This document shows, one piece after another, positions 1-8,459 of a stretch of DNA of 49,767 nucleotides. The notes below the pieces were generated by a model, which made no database searches, was not told the origin of the DNA, and saw only the letters and a list, made by a program, of their open reading frames with translations. Source of the DNA: Streptomyces diastatochromogenes (GTDB lineage Bacteria > Actinomycetota > Actinomycetes > Streptomycetales > Streptomycetaceae); the NCBI GenBank assembly GCA_001418405.1, contig LIQL01000083.1, forward strand, positions 1 through 49,767. The letters run 5' to 3'. Both the position numbers and the translations under genes were made by a program. Positions within the stretch are counted from its first letter, which is position 1, and each line of letters begins with the position of its first letter.

Positions 1-145
1 GCGGGGCGCCCGGCGCGGTGGCACGCCCCGCCGTGGGGTCGCGGACCGGCGCTGTCGGCGCCGGGTGCGAGAATCGTCGGCAAGCACCACGCACGACCGG
101 ACGCACGACCCGCACGCCACGCTCGACGATCAGGGAGACCCACCC

Positions 146-1549
146 ATGGCACCCGCCATCCCAGCCTCGATGGAACGGCCGCACTTCATCGGCATCGGCG
201 GCGCCGGCATGTCGGGCATCGCCAAGATCCTCGCGCAGCGCGGCGCCGAGGTGGCGGGCAGCGACGCCAAGGACTCCGCGACCGCCCAGGCCCTGCGCGC
301 CCTCGGCGTCACGGTCCACCTCGGCCACGCCGCCGAGCACCTCGCCGACGACGCCACCAGCGTCGTGGTCTCCTCCGCGATCCGCTCCGACAACCCCGAG
401 CTGGCCGCCGCCCAGCAGCGCGGCATCCCGGTCGTCCACCGCTCCGACGCGCTCGCCGCCCTCATGGACGGCCTGCGCCCGATCGCCGTCGCCGGCACCC
501 ACGGCAAGACCACCACCACGTCGATGCTCGCCGTCTCCCTCGGCGCCCTCGGCCTCAAGCCGTCCTACGCCATCGGCGGCGACCTGGACGCCCCGGGCTC
601 CAACGCCGAGCACGGCAGCGGCCAGATCTTCGTCGCCGAGGCCGACGAGAGCGACCGCAGCTTCCACAAGTACGCCCCCGAGGTCGCCATCGTCCTCAAC
701 GTCGAGCTGGACCACCACGCCAACTACGCCTCGATGGACGAGATCTACGCCTCGTTCGAGACGTTCGTCGACCGCGTCCGGCCCGGCGGCACCCTGGTCG
801 TCTCCGCCGACCACCCCGGCGCCCGCGAGCTGACCGCCCGGCTCGCCGGCCGCGACGACATCGACATCGTCACCTACGGCGAGTCCAAGGACGCCGACGT
901 CCGCATCCTCCAGATCACCCCGCACGGCCTGGCCAGCGACGTCACGGTCACCCTCACCAGCGGCAAGATCCTCACCTTCACCGTCTCCGTCCCCGGCCGG
1001 CACTACGCGGGCAACGCCGTCGCCGCCCTGGCCGCCGGAGTCGCCCTCGACCTCCCGCCGCACCAGCTCGCCGACGCCCTCGGCAAGTACACCGGCGTCA
1101 AGCGCCGCCTCCAGCTCAAGGGCGAGGTCGCCGGCGTCCAGGTCATCGACTCCTACGCCCACCACCCCACCGAGATGACCGCCGACCTGGAGGCCATCCG
1201 CGGCGCCACCGAGGAGGCCGGCGGTCGCATCCTCGTCGTCTTCCAGCCGCACCTGTACTCCCGCACCCAGGAGCTGGGCACCGAGATGGGCCAGGCCCTC
1301 GCCCTCGCCGACGCCTCCGTCGTCCTGGACATCTACCCGGCCCGCGAGGACCCGATCCCGGGCGTCACCAGCGCCCTGATCACCGACGCCGCCCGGACCG
1401 CCGGCGCCCAGGTCACCCCCGAGGCCGACAAGAGCGCGATCCCGGACCTGATCGCCGGAATGGCCAGGCCCGGTGACCTTGTTCTCACCATGGGCGCGGG
1501 CGACGTGACCGACCTCGGCCCCGCCATCCTGTCCCGCCTGGGCGCATGA
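146..1549 (+). CDS. murC: UDP-N-acetylmuramate--L-alanine ligase
   Basis: Cytoplasmic Mur ligase that adds L-alanine to UDP-MurNAc using ATP, the first amino-acid step of peptidoglycan precursor synthesis. The 467-aa protein has the N-terminal UDP-binding glycine motif (HFIGIGGAGMSG, residues 13-24), the ATP-binding loop GTHGKTTTT (117-125), the central DESDRSF segment and the late SYAHHPTEM motif, and its length is normal for MurC. I chose the ATG at 146 because a GGGAGA ribosome site lies just upstream and the protein begins close to the Rossmann motif; an in-frame start further upstream would add a low-complexity tail. The next gene, msrB, starts 16 nt after the stop, so the two are probably cotranscribed. 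MurC is more often found in the dcw cluster, so this stand-alone copy may be a second one. Confidence 0.95.
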   Translation: MAPAIPASMERPHFIGIGGAGMSGIAKILAQRGAEVAGSDAKDSATAQALRALGVTVHLGHAAEHLADDATSVVVSSAIRSDNPELAAAQQRGIPVVHRSDALAALMDGLRPIAVAGTHGKTTTTSMLAVSLGALGLKPSYAIGGDLDAPGSNAEHGSGQIFVAEADESDRSFHKYAPEVAIVLNVELDHHANYASMDEIYASFETFVDRVRPGGTLVVSADHPGARELTARLAGRDDIDIVTYGESKDADVRILQITPHGLASDVTVTLTSGKILTFTVSVPGRHYAGNAVAALAAGVALDLPPHQLADALGKYTGVKRRLQLKGEVAGVQVIDSYAHHPTEMTADLEAIRGATEEAGGRILVVFQPHLYSRTQELGTEMGQALALADASVVLDIYPAREDPIPGVTSALITDAARTAGAQVTPEADKSAIPDLIAGMARPGDLVLTMGAGDVTDLGPAILSRLGA

Positions 1550-1565
1550 GCTGAGGAGGCCCCCG

Positions 1566-1973
1566 ATGACGTACGAGATCGACAAGCCCGACGAGCAGTG
1601 GCGCAGCGAGCTGACCCCGGCCGAGTACCACGTGCTGCGCCAGGGCGGCACCGAGCCCGCCTTCGTCGGCGAGTACACCGACACCAAAACCGCCGGCGTC
1701 TACTCCTGCCGGGCCTGCGGCGCCGAACTGTTCCGCTCCACCACCAAGTTCGCGAGCCACTGCGGCTGGCCGTCCTTCTACGACCCCAAGGACACCGACG
1801 CCGTCGAGCTCCTGGAAGACCGCACCCACGGCATGGTCCGCACCGAGGTCCGCTGCGCCCGCTGCGGTTCCCACCTCGGCCACGTCTTCGAGGGCGAGGG
1901 CTACCCGACCCCGACGGACCAGCGGTACTGCATCAACTCGATCTCGTTGCGGCTGGCGCCCGACGAGGAGTGA
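1566..1973 (+). CDS. msrB: Peptide-methionine (R)-S-oxide reductase
   Basis: Reduces the R form of methionine sulfoxide in oxidised proteins, a cytoplasmic repair reaction recycled by thioredoxin. The 135-aa protein covers the whole MsrB fold. It has the structural zinc pairs C48-x2-C51 and C97-x2-C100, the HCGWPSFY motif at 65-72, and the catalytic cysteine C122 in RYCINS. C66 could be the resolving cysteine. A GAGGAG ribosome site precedes the ATG. It follows murC by 16 nt and is followed by a terminator-like hairpin, so murC-msrB looks like a two-gene unit. Confidence 0.96.
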   Translation: MTYEIDKPDEQWRSELTPAEYHVLRQGGTEPAFVGEYTDTKTAGVYSCRACGAELFRSTTKFASHCGWPSFYDPKDTDAVELLEDRTHGMVRTEVRCARCGSHLGHVFEGEGYPTPTDQRYCINSISLRLAPDEE

Positions 1974-1987
1974 GCACGGGACCGGCG

Positions 1988-2023
1988 GCGGGCGGTGCGC
2001 GGGCGTGACCCGCGGCCGCCCGC
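1988..2023 (+). terminator. Hairpin after msrB
   Basis: Two arms (1988-2003 and 2009-2023) pair over about 15 bp with a single bulged base around a 5-nt loop. No T-run follows, as is usual for actinomycete terminators. It lies 15 nt after the msrB stop and would end the murC-msrB transcript. Confidence 0.5.
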
Positions 2024-2140
2024 GCCCCGGTCGACGGCGGCACCCGCCCCGTAGAGCGCCGGGGCGAAACGGCCGTCGTTCATCAGACGCTTATCCCCCT
2101 CTGTGACCCTCCCCGGAAGCCGTGCGATCAGGGGGGACGC

Positions 2141-3127
2141 GTGCTGAACGAGAGGGTTTTCCGGACCGAGGACGTGCCGGCGGAGGACCGGTTGGCCTAC
2201 TGGGCGGAGCGCATGGCGCAGACCCATGCTCCCGTGCAGGTCAGAAGCGACCACGCGGAGGACTTCCGGGCCACCCAGCGGGTGCTGGACCTCGGTGCGG
2301 TGACCGTGTGGTCGGCGACGTTCCCGCAGGTGGTGGTCCGCCGCACGCCGCGACTGATCCGGCGTTCCGACCCGGGGCTCTCGCACCTCTCCCTCGTCGT
2401 GGCGGGGACCTGGACGGCCGACTGGGGGGATCACGAGGTGGTCTACCGGCCGACCGACCTGATCGTCGGCGATTCCTCGCTGCCGGCGGAGGTCCGCGGC
2501 GACCAGGGCCCGGTCGCGCTGGTGGGGCTGGAGGTCCCCAAGGCGCTGCTACCGCTGCCGCGCGGCTTGGACGGCCGTGCGGTGCCCCGGCGGATGACGA
2601 CCTGCCAGGGGGTCGGCGCGCTGCTCGCACAGTTCCTCACCCGACTGTGCGAGGACACCGGCCCCTACCGGTCCTGCGACGGGCCACGCCTGGGGACGGT
2701 CCTCACCGATCTGGTCGCCGCGCTCTTCGCCGGCGCCCTCGAAACCGGCAGCGCCCTCCCGACGGAGGTCCGTCGGCGGAACCTGGTGCTGCGCATCACG
2801 TCGTTCATCGACGAGCACCTGCCCGACCCCGAGTTGACCCCGTCCGTCGTCGCGGCGGCGCACCACATCTCGACCAGCTACCTGCACCGCCTCTTCCAGG
2901 ACGAGGAGAGCACCGTCGCCGGCCGCATCCGGAGCCGACGGCTGGCGGCCGCCCGCCGCGACCTCACCGATCCGGCGCTGCGCACCCTCCCGGTCCACGC
3001 CATCGCCGCGCGCTGGGGGTTCCCGCGGCCGGCCGACTTCAGCCGGGCTTTCCGCAATGCCTATGGGGTCGCGCCGAAGGACTACCGGCAAATGGCGCTG
3101 GAGGCCGACCGGTTGGCTCGCTGCTAA
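2141..3127 (+). CDS. AraC-family transcriptional regulator
   Basis: DNA-binding regulator of 328 aa. The first roughly 200 residues look like an AraC-type cupin-like sensor domain (AraC_binding_2 style), and residues about 220-325 form the double helix-turn-helix, ending in the family signature RWGFPRPADFSRAFRNAYG. The start is GTG with a GGGGGG ribosome site about 5 nt away. It stands alone: the gap behind is about 170 nt and the gap ahead about 460 nt. It may control the downstream small ORF and murein hydrolases, but nothing in the sequence proves that. The ligand is not predictable. Confidence 0.9.
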   Translation: MLNERVFRTEDVPAEDRLAYWAERMAQTHAPVQVRSDHAEDFRATQRVLDLGAVTVWSATFPQVVVRRTPRLIRRSDPGLSHLSLVVAGTWTADWGDHEVVYRPTDLIVGDSSLPAEVRGDQGPVALVGLEVPKALLPLPRGLDGRAVPRRMTTCQGVGALLAQFLTRLCEDTGPYRSCDGPRLGTVLTDLVAALFAGALETGSALPTEVRRRNLVLRITSFIDEHLPDPELTPSVVAAAHHISTSYLHRLFQDEESTVAGRIRSRRLAAARRDLTDPALRTLPVHAIAARWGFPRPADFSRAFRNAYGVAPKDYRQMALEADRLARC

Positions 3128-3584
3128 CCATTCCGTGGACTCGGTGCTAACGACAACCACGGGGGATTCGAGGATTCTTATCCCACACGGGTTCGACGCA
3201 CGAAGGGGGCGAACCCGGCACGGGGGAGGGATTCCACAATGCGCAGATCGCCGCTGTACACCGGCGCGTCGACACCGGTCGCGACGGGGGACCACACGGC
3301 CACCGCCGGTGTGGTGAGGAACGCCGTCACCTGCCCGGACGGGGAAAACCCCTAGGGCTCCGGCGGCCGCGCGGTACGCGCACCGCTCGCCGGGCGGGCC
3401 GGTCGACCCTGCCGTCGTCCGGTCCGCCCGGCGGCGAACTGCCCGGTGGTAAAAGGGGCTTGAGCCCCTCGGGATCCCGCATCCGAACTTTCACCCCGCC
3501 TCGTGCACGAGCGTGCCTTCGGGCTGCCCGCGGGGTGGAAGTGCGCACACGGAAAATCAATTTTTTCGCATGGGGGAGCAGTAA
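3128..3584. other. Intergenic region before the hydrolase genes
   Basis: This stretch of about 460 nt holds the 38-aa ORF above and two inverted repeats: GGGTTCG/CGAACCC around 3189-3217, and a 7-bp hairpin at 3454-3469 (AGGGGCT-TG-AGCCCCT). Read on the minus strand, the second is followed by TTTT. The 30 bases before the 3585 start are unusually AT-rich for this genome and probably contain the promoter of the hydrolase operon. No attachment site or tRNA is evident. Confidence 0.5.
3239..3355 (+). CDS. Possible small ORF, 38 aa
   Basis: An ATG with a good ribosome site (GGGGGAGGG, 7 nt spacing) opens a 38-codon frame ending in TAG. The peptide starts MRRSPLYTGAS, is polar, and has one cysteine near the C-terminus (VTCPDGENP). 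No signal peptide or membrane segment is visible and I recognise no family. It sits between the AraC gene and the hydrolase pair. The strong ribosome site is the main support; coding is unproven. Confidence 0.35.
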   Translation: MRRSPLYTGASTPVATGDHTATAGVVRNAVTCPDGENP

Positions 3585-4880
3585 ATGGCAACGCCGAAGT
3601 GGCGGAAGCTGATCGATCACGTGCAGAGCATCGAGGAGGGCATCTACGAGACGTACGTCGCCGGCGAGGGGTACAACAACCGGACCCGGTTCGGGAAGCA
3701 GTACGGCGCGGACGGCCAGGCGTGGTGCGTCATGTTCGACTGGGACATGTACGCAGACCTGGGCCTGGAGGAGATCGTGCCCAAGGTCGACAACGTCAAC
3801 GCGTTCACCGAGTGGGCCAAGCACCGCGACCGGTGGTCCGTCTACCCGTCGGTCGGGGCATGGGTGAACCTCTCCGACGGCCGCCACACCGAGTTGGTCG
3901 TCGGCTTCGACGAGACGCACGTGTACACCAAGGGCGGCAACTCCGTGAAGCAGGGCGCCGCCGACGGCGGGCAGGGCAACGGCGTATACGCGCACAAGAT
4001 CGAGCGGAAGAGCGCGCAGATCGTCGGCTACTTCGCGCCCGCGTTCCCCGACGAGTGCCCGCCGACCGCCGATCCGAAGGACCCGCGGGGCGGCGCGGAG
4101 CGCGCGGAGTGGCGCTGGCAGGGGGAGCGGCTGCACACCGAGGACCTCACGGTGACCGCTTCCGACGTGGTCTTCGGCAAGCGGAACGTCTCCGTGCGGA
4201 TCGTGCAGGCCGCCCTGAAGGACGAGGTGGGCCTCGACTACAGCGCCGCACCGGGCGTGTTCGGCCCGCGGACCAAGGCGGCGGTGGCCGCGTTCCAGCG
4301 CAAGCTCGGGTTCTCCGGGGCGGACGCGGACGGCGTCTTCGGCCGCCAGTCGCTCATCGAACTCGGCAAGCGCCACAAGTTCAGGGTGAAGGGGGTGAGC
4401 TCCCTCGACCGCAAGCGGGACGTCGACGGCGGCAAGCCGGGCGCCGGGCGCATCGCCATCCCCCTGGACTCGGTCACCTACAAGGAGGTTCCGGAAGGCA
4501 GCTGCTCCCAGGCGGCAAAGGAAGCCTGCGAACTCCTCAACGTCCCGGAGACCCACTGGGTGCCGGGCATCATGACCGCAGCCAAGCGCGAGTCGTCCTA
4601 CCGCTTCAACGAGGTCAACGAGTATGACTCGAACGCGTACGGCACCAAGCAGGACGACGGGCACCCGCAGAGTTGCACGCGCGGCCTCCTCCAGGTCATG
4701 CCGCAGACGTTCGCGGAGAACCACCAGCCCGGCACCTCGCACAACATCTACGACGGCGTGGCCAACATCTGCGCGGCGATGAACTACGTGATGGTCCGGT
4801 ACGGCGTGTACCGCGACGGGTCCAACCTCGCCGGGCGGGTCCAACAGTTCGACCCGAACCGACCGCCGAAGGGGTACTGA
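3585..4880 (+). CDS. Three-domain murein hydrolase (CHAP/NlpC-like, PG-binding, lytic transglycosylase)
   Basis: Predicted peptidoglycan-cleaving protein of 431 aa. Residues 20-155 resemble a CHAP/NlpC-type amidase, with a candidate cysteine C48 (QAWCVMF) and histidine H101 (GRHTEL). Residues about 200-262 are a PG_binding_1 domain (NVSVRIVQAAL, GVFGPRTKAAVAAFQ). Residues about 320-425 look like an SLT-type transglycosylase, with candidate catalytic E336 in KRESSYRF followed by GLLQVMPQTF. There is no N-terminal signal peptide or membrane segment, which is typical of phage endolysins and tail lysins rather than secreted host enzymes. The ATG has a GGGGGAG ribosome site. The next gene begins 2 nt after the stop and shares the PG-binding domain. 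The domain order is clear; the substrate bonds are inferred. Confidence 0.82.
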   Translation: MATPKWRKLIDHVQSIEEGIYETYVAGEGYNNRTRFGKQYGADGQAWCVMFDWDMYADLGLEEIVPKVDNVNAFTEWAKHRDRWSVYPSVGAWVNLSDGRHTELVVGFDETHVYTKGGNSVKQGAADGGQGNGVYAHKIERKSAQIVGYFAPAFPDECPPTADPKDPRGGAERAEWRWQGERLHTEDLTVTASDVVFGKRNVSVRIVQAALKDEVGLDYSAAPGVFGPRTKAAVAAFQRKLGFSGADADGVFGRQSLIELGKRHKFRVKGVSSLDRKRDVDGGKPGAGRIAIPLDSVTYKEVPEGSCSQAAKEACELLNVPETHWVPGIMTAAKRESSYRFNEVNEYDSNAYGTKQDDGHPQSCTRGLLQVMPQTFAENHQPGTSHNIYDGVANICAAMNYVMVRYGVYRDGSNLAGRVQQFDPNRPPKGY

Positions 4881-4882
4881 GC

Positions 4883-5632
4883 GTGGCCGGCATAGGAAAC
4901 GTGCTCGACAGCGTCGTCGAAATGTTCTCAAGCGAATCGAGCGAACCGCGCGTGCAGCGCGCGGAGGTGGTGTCGCTGGCCGACGTCCACCCCGGCGCGA
5001 AGAACGGCAGCGTCCTGAGGGTGCAGGAGGCCCTGGCGAAGGCCGTCGGCCTGGACTACGCGTCCGCCCCCGGCACCTTCGGCCCCCGCACCAAGGCGGC
5101 CTACGCCACATGGCAGCACCACCTCGGGTACGTCGGCGCCGCCGCCGACGGCATACCGGGCCTGACGTCGCTGAAGAAGCTCGGCGCCGAGTACGGCTTC
5201 ACGGTCCGAGCGGGCGCCGGCGGCGGGGGAGCGTCGGCGGGGGACCGCGTCGCCTCACCGGTGCCGGGGCACCGCATCAACCAGCCGTACGGCGTGCCGA
5301 ACGCCCGCTACCAGGCCGGGTACCACACCGGCGACGACTACGGAGCGCCGGAGCGCACACCGGTCGTCGCCGTCCGGAGCGGCACCATCCAGTGGTCGAA
5401 CGCCGACGGTCGCCAGTACGGCAACTGGATCGGCCTGCGTGCGGACAACGGCCGCCTCTACGTCTACTGCCACCTGTCCCGGCGGGACGTGCTGTCCGGC
5501 CAGAAGGTCAAGGCGGGCCAGCGGATCGGCAGGGTCGGGTCCACCGGCAACGTCACCGGTCCGCACCTGCACTTCGAGGACCACCCCAGCGGGCCCTTCG
5601 TCTACGGCCACGAACGCAAACCGGCCTGGTGA
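4883..5632 (+). CDS. PG-binding plus M23 metallopeptidase (LytM-like endopeptidase)
   Basis: Zinc endopeptidase of 249 aa predicted to cut peptidoglycan cross-bridges. Residues about 41-107 are a PG_binding_1 domain clearly paralogous to that of the preceding protein (both share VGLDY..APG.FGPRTKAA). A Gly/Ala linker follows, then an M23 domain at about 125-245 with H148-x3-D152 as zinc ligands, H197 (YCHLS) and H228-x-H230 (PHLHF). The GTG start lies 2 nt after the upstream stop, so the pair is translationally linked. Again no signal peptide is seen, so release would need lysis, a holin or a dedicated exporter. A strong hairpin follows at 5680-5717. Confidence 0.88.
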   Translation: MAGIGNVLDSVVEMFSSESSEPRVQRAEVVSLADVHPGAKNGSVLRVQEALAKAVGLDYASAPGTFGPRTKAAYATWQHHLGYVGAAADGIPGLTSLKKLGAEYGFTVRAGAGGGGASAGDRVASPVPGHRINQPYGVPNARYQAGYHTGDDYGAPERTPVVAVRSGTIQWSNADGRQYGNWIGLRADNGRLYVYCHLSRRDVLSGQKVKAGQRIGRVGSTGNVTGPHLHFEDHPSGPFVYGHERKPAW

Positions 5633-5679
5633 GCCGCCACCACGACCGGCATCCCTGAACCGCTGGTCCGTCCGTGCAC

Positions 5680-5717
5680 GCCCCGTTCCCCGGCGTCGTC
5701 CCGCCGGGGAACGGGGC
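5680..5717 (+). terminator. Terminator hairpin after the hydrolase pair
   Basis: A perfect 14-bp stem (5680-5693 with 5704-5717) encloses a 10-nt loop, about 50 nt after the M23 gene. It closes the two-gene hydrolase unit. Confidence 0.65.
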
Positions 5718-5783
5718 TGTGCCGAGGCGGTGCCGACGACGGCAGCGACGTCCCAGCGGAACGACACCGTGAGGAGGGGCGGC

Positions 5784-6671
5784 ATGCGCACGCCCGCACG
5801 CAGCACCACCACCATCACCACCCTGTCCCACCCCGGCCGGCTGTTCGCCGCCGCTACGGTCCTGGCCCTGTCCGTCGGTTCACTGACGGCCTGCGGACCC
5901 ACCGACGGTGCGCCGGACGCCGCCGACGGCACTCCGACGGCCGCCACCGGCCCACCCGCCCCACAACCGTCAACCGCGCCGCAGACGTCGTCGCCGAGCC
6001 GCACCACCGGGCCCTCGCCCGAGGGGACCCCGTCCGCCGACCCCGGCACGGCCCCCTCCGCGCGGGCCGGCCGCAACCCGGACGACCCGGACGATCGCCT
6101 TCACCAGTGGATGGAGAGTGGCGCGCTCCCGATGAACTCGGTCTACCACTGGCCGGTGTTGGAGACGTCGGCTCGCGTCGCCGACGGTGAGAAGTTCCGG
6201 TTCGAGGAGGTGTGCCGGGCGCAGCGCCCGGCCCGGCTGGACTCCCTCGCCGACGGCGCGTGGATGGAGAAGGCCCGGCCGGGCACGAACGACGGGGACC
6301 AGAACTGGCTGGCCCAAGAGACCATCGCGGCGTTCCGGACGGGCGAGGACCAGCAGGCGTCCGACGTGTTCGTGGGCCTGGTCGAGGAGTTGCGGGCCTG
6401 TGCCTCCGCACGGAACTCGGTGCGGTTCACCACCCGGGACGCCCGGCACGCGGTTGCGACGATCGTCCTCGAAAAGGACGCGCCCCGCCCCACCACGCTG
6501 CACGAATACCTGGCGGTCGGGCAGAACAACGTGCTGGAGCTGAGCATGTGGGCGACGCCTTACCACCAGGACGGTGGCAACGAGCCCGACGTCGTCTGGC
6601 CCGGCCCCTCCGACACCGCCGTCCTCGACGCGATGACCGCGCCGGTGTGCCCGAAGGGGAAGCAGTGCTGA
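5784..6671 (+). CDS. Secreted lipoprotein of unknown function
   Basis: A 295-aa lipoprotein. The N-terminus has a hydrophobic signal segment ending in the lipobox SLTAC (cysteine at about residue 36), then about 60 residues of Thr/Pro/Ser-rich linker, then a globular C-terminal domain beginning near DDRLHQWMESG. I do not recognise that domain. It has four cysteines, including CRAQRP, RACAS and the end CPKGKQC, which could form disulfides outside the cell. A GAGGAGGGG ribosome site supports the ATG. The hairpin at 5680-5717 separates it from the hydrolase genes. Confidence 0.85.
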   Translation: MRTPARSTTTITTLSHPGRLFAAATVLALSVGSLTACGPTDGAPDAADGTPTAATGPPAPQPSTAPQTSSPSRTTGPSPEGTPSADPGTAPSARAGRNPDDPDDRLHQWMESGALPMNSVYHWPVLETSARVADGEKFRFEEVCRAQRPARLDSLADGAWMEKARPGTNDGDQNWLAQETIAAFRTGEDQQASDVFVGLVEELRACASARNSVRFTTRDARHAVATIVLEKDAPRPTTLHEYLAVGQNNVLELSMWATPYHQDGGNEPDVVWPGPSDTAVLDAMTAPVCPKGKQC

Positions 6672-6714
6672 GCGGCGCCGGCGCCTGAGGGCCCACGGCG
6701 GCCGGTCCGGCGAC

Positions 6715-6741
6715 GCGGGGGCACCCACCGGGTGCCCCCGC
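6715..6741. terminator. Bidirectional terminator hairpin
   Basis: A perfect 12-bp stem with a 3-nt loop (6715-6726 with 6730-6741) lies between the converging lipoprotein and phosphopantetheinyl transferase genes, so it can end both transcripts. Confidence 0.8.
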
Positions 6742-6764
6742 GAGACGCTCGGGGTCCGCTCCCG

Positions 6765-7424
6765 TCACACCGGTACGGTCACCGCCGTCATCACCAGCTG
6801 GGACCCGATCAGCCAACGGCCGGTGAACTCGGTGAGCTCCCGGCCCTCCACCACCGGACCGGGCACCAGGAACCGGGCGGTGAAGGTGGCGTCGGTCGGG
6901 TCGAGGGTGAGGTGGGCGTCCTCGAAGCCCAGCCAGCGGCCGGTGAGCGGGAACCACGCCTTGTAGACGCTCTCCTTGGCGCTGAAGATGAGCCGGTCCC
7001 AGCAGATCTCCGGCTGGTGCGCGGCGAGTTGGGAGAGCTGGGCCCGTTCGTCGGGGAGCGTGACGAGCTCCAGGACGCCCGGGTCCTCGATCCGCGCGTG
7101 CGGCTCCGCGTCGACGCCCACGGAGCGCACGTCGGTCGCCCGGGCCACGGCGGCGCCGCGGTAGCCCGTGCAGTGGGTCATCGCGCCGACGATGCCGGTC
7201 GGCCAGATCGGGGCGCGGCGCTCGCCGGGCAGGACCGGCGCGGGGGCGATCCCGAAGGCGGCGAGGGCCCGACGGGCGCAGTTGCGCACCGTGCCGAACT
7301 CCCGTTGCCGCTGTGGGACCGCCTCGGCCACCAGCGCGAACTCCTCCGGGAACATCTCCGAGAGCGGGTCGTCCCCGAAGGACTCGGCGGTCGCGATCGG
7401 CGCGGGCAGCAGCTTCTCTATCAC
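6765..7424 (-). CDS. 4'-phosphopantetheinyl transferase (Sfp/EntD type)
   Basis: Transfers the phosphopantetheine arm of CoA to acyl- or peptidyl-carrier proteins and so activates fatty acid, polyketide or non-ribosomal peptide synthases. The 219-aa protein carries the family motifs: GVDAEPH (magnesium ligands D105 and E107) and WDRLIFSAKESVYKAW (K150, E151, K155). The GTG start overlaps the TGA stop of the upstream metallophosphoesterase (GTGA), which fixes the start and implies translational coupling. The closest match in architecture is the EntD-like branch, which often serves secondary metabolism. No synthase lies in this window, so its carrier partners are elsewhere. Confidence 0.93.
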   Translation of the reverse strand: MIEKLLPAPIATAESFGDDPLSEMFPEEFALVAEAVPQRQREFGTVRNCARRALAAFGIAPAPVLPGERRAPIWPTGIVGAMTHCTGYRGAAVARATDVRSVGVDAEPHARIEDPGVLELVTLPDERAQLSQLAAHQPEICWDRLIFSAKESVYKAWFPLTGRWLGFEDAHLTLDPTDATFTARFLVPGPVVEGRELTEFTGRWLIGSQLVMTAVTVPV

Positions 7425-8338
7425 GCGGGAACTCCGGTGGTCGCGACGGGCAGGATCTGGACCGGGCGGCCGGGGGAACCGGAGCGGCGCCGCCATTCGC
7501 GAGGGTAGCCGAGCGACACCTCCTGGTGGGGCACTCCGTCCCACATGATCAGCCGCGGGATGTGCAGATGGCCGTAGACCACCGTGGTGGCGCGGAACCG
7601 ACGGGGCCAGTCGGCGGTGGCCTCCGTCCCGCACCACAGTGCGAACTCCGGGTACCACAGGGGTCTGGTGGGCTCGCGCACCAGTGGCCAGTGGTTGATC
7701 AGCACCGTCGGCAGGTCCTCCGGGAGGGCCGCGAGCCGCGCCTCGGTCTCCGCCACCCGGGCCCGGCACCACGCCTCGCGGGACGGGTAGGGGTCCGGGT
7801 GCAGGAAGTATTCGTCGGTGCAGACGACGCCCGCCTTCTCGGCGATGGCCAGGGCCTCCTCCTTGGACCCCATGCCGGGCATCCGGAAGGAGTAGTCGTA
7901 GAGCAGGAAGAGCGGCGCGAGGGCCACCGGGCCGCCCGCCCCCTCCCACACGGGGTACGGATCCTCGGGGGTGATCACCCCCAGCTCCCGGCAGACCTCC
8001 ACCAGGTGCTCGTAGCGGGCCACCCCGCGCAGTTGCACCGGGTCCTTGGCGGGGGTCCACAGCTCGTGGTTGCCGGGCACCCACACCACCTTGGCGAACC
8101 GCTCGCTCAACCGGCCGAGCGCCCAGCGGATGTCCTCGACGTACTCCCCGACGTCCCCGGCCACCAGCAGCCAGTCGTCGTCGGACTCCGGCCGTAACCG
8201 CTCGACGATGTCGCGGTTCTCGTCGTACCGGACGTGGAGGTCGCTGACGGCCACCAGACGGCCCTCACGCGAGGTGGGGGCCGGCCCGGTGGTGGCGTGC
8301 TGGGCGCCGGGGGCGAAGGTGCGGATCTCGTAGGTCAC
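7421..8338 (-). CDS. Calcineurin-like metallophosphoesterase
   Basis: A 305-aa phosphoesterase with the dinuclear-metal motifs in order: SDLHVRY (D at about 33), VAGDVGEY, PGNHELW, NHWPL and VYGHLHIPR. No signal peptide is seen, so it is cytoplasmic. The start is GTG at 8338. Its stop overlaps the start of the phosphopantetheinyl transferase by GTGA. The coupling hints at a job in CoA or carrier-protein phosphopantetheine turnover, but the substrate is not shown by the sequence. Confidence 0.9.
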   Translation of the reverse strand: MTYEIRTFAPGAQHATTGPAPTSREGRLVAVSDLHVRYDENRDIVERLRPESDDDWLLVAGDVGEYVEDIRWALGRLSERFAKVVWVPGNHELWTPAKDPVQLRGVARYEHLVEVCRELGVITPEDPYPVWEGAGGPVALAPLFLLYDYSFRMPGMGSKEEALAIAEKAGVVCTDEYFLHPDPYPSREAWCRARVAETEARLAALPEDLPTVLINHWPLVREPTRPLWYPEFALWCGTEATADWPRRFRATTVVYGHLHIPRLIMWDGVPHQEVSLGYPREWRRRSGSPGRPVQILPVATTGVPA

Positions 8339-8459
8339 CTCAGCAGTAAAGACGGTGCGGGGGGATCAGGGAAAGCGTCGCCTGGAATCGAGGGGGCGTG
8401 CCGCGGCCGGGCCCCCTCGATCACCGGGGCGCGGCCGGCGGCAGCGGCGCGCCCGGCCG

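Noticed and set aside
3189..3217. tRNA-like GGGTTCG/CGAACCC stem
   Set aside because: The loop is 15 nt and no acceptor, D or anticodon arms surround it, so it is not a tRNA gene or an evident attachment site.
3585..5632. Prophage
   Set aside because: Only lysin-like genes are present. No integrase, capsid, portal, tail, holin or attachment repeats were seen around them.
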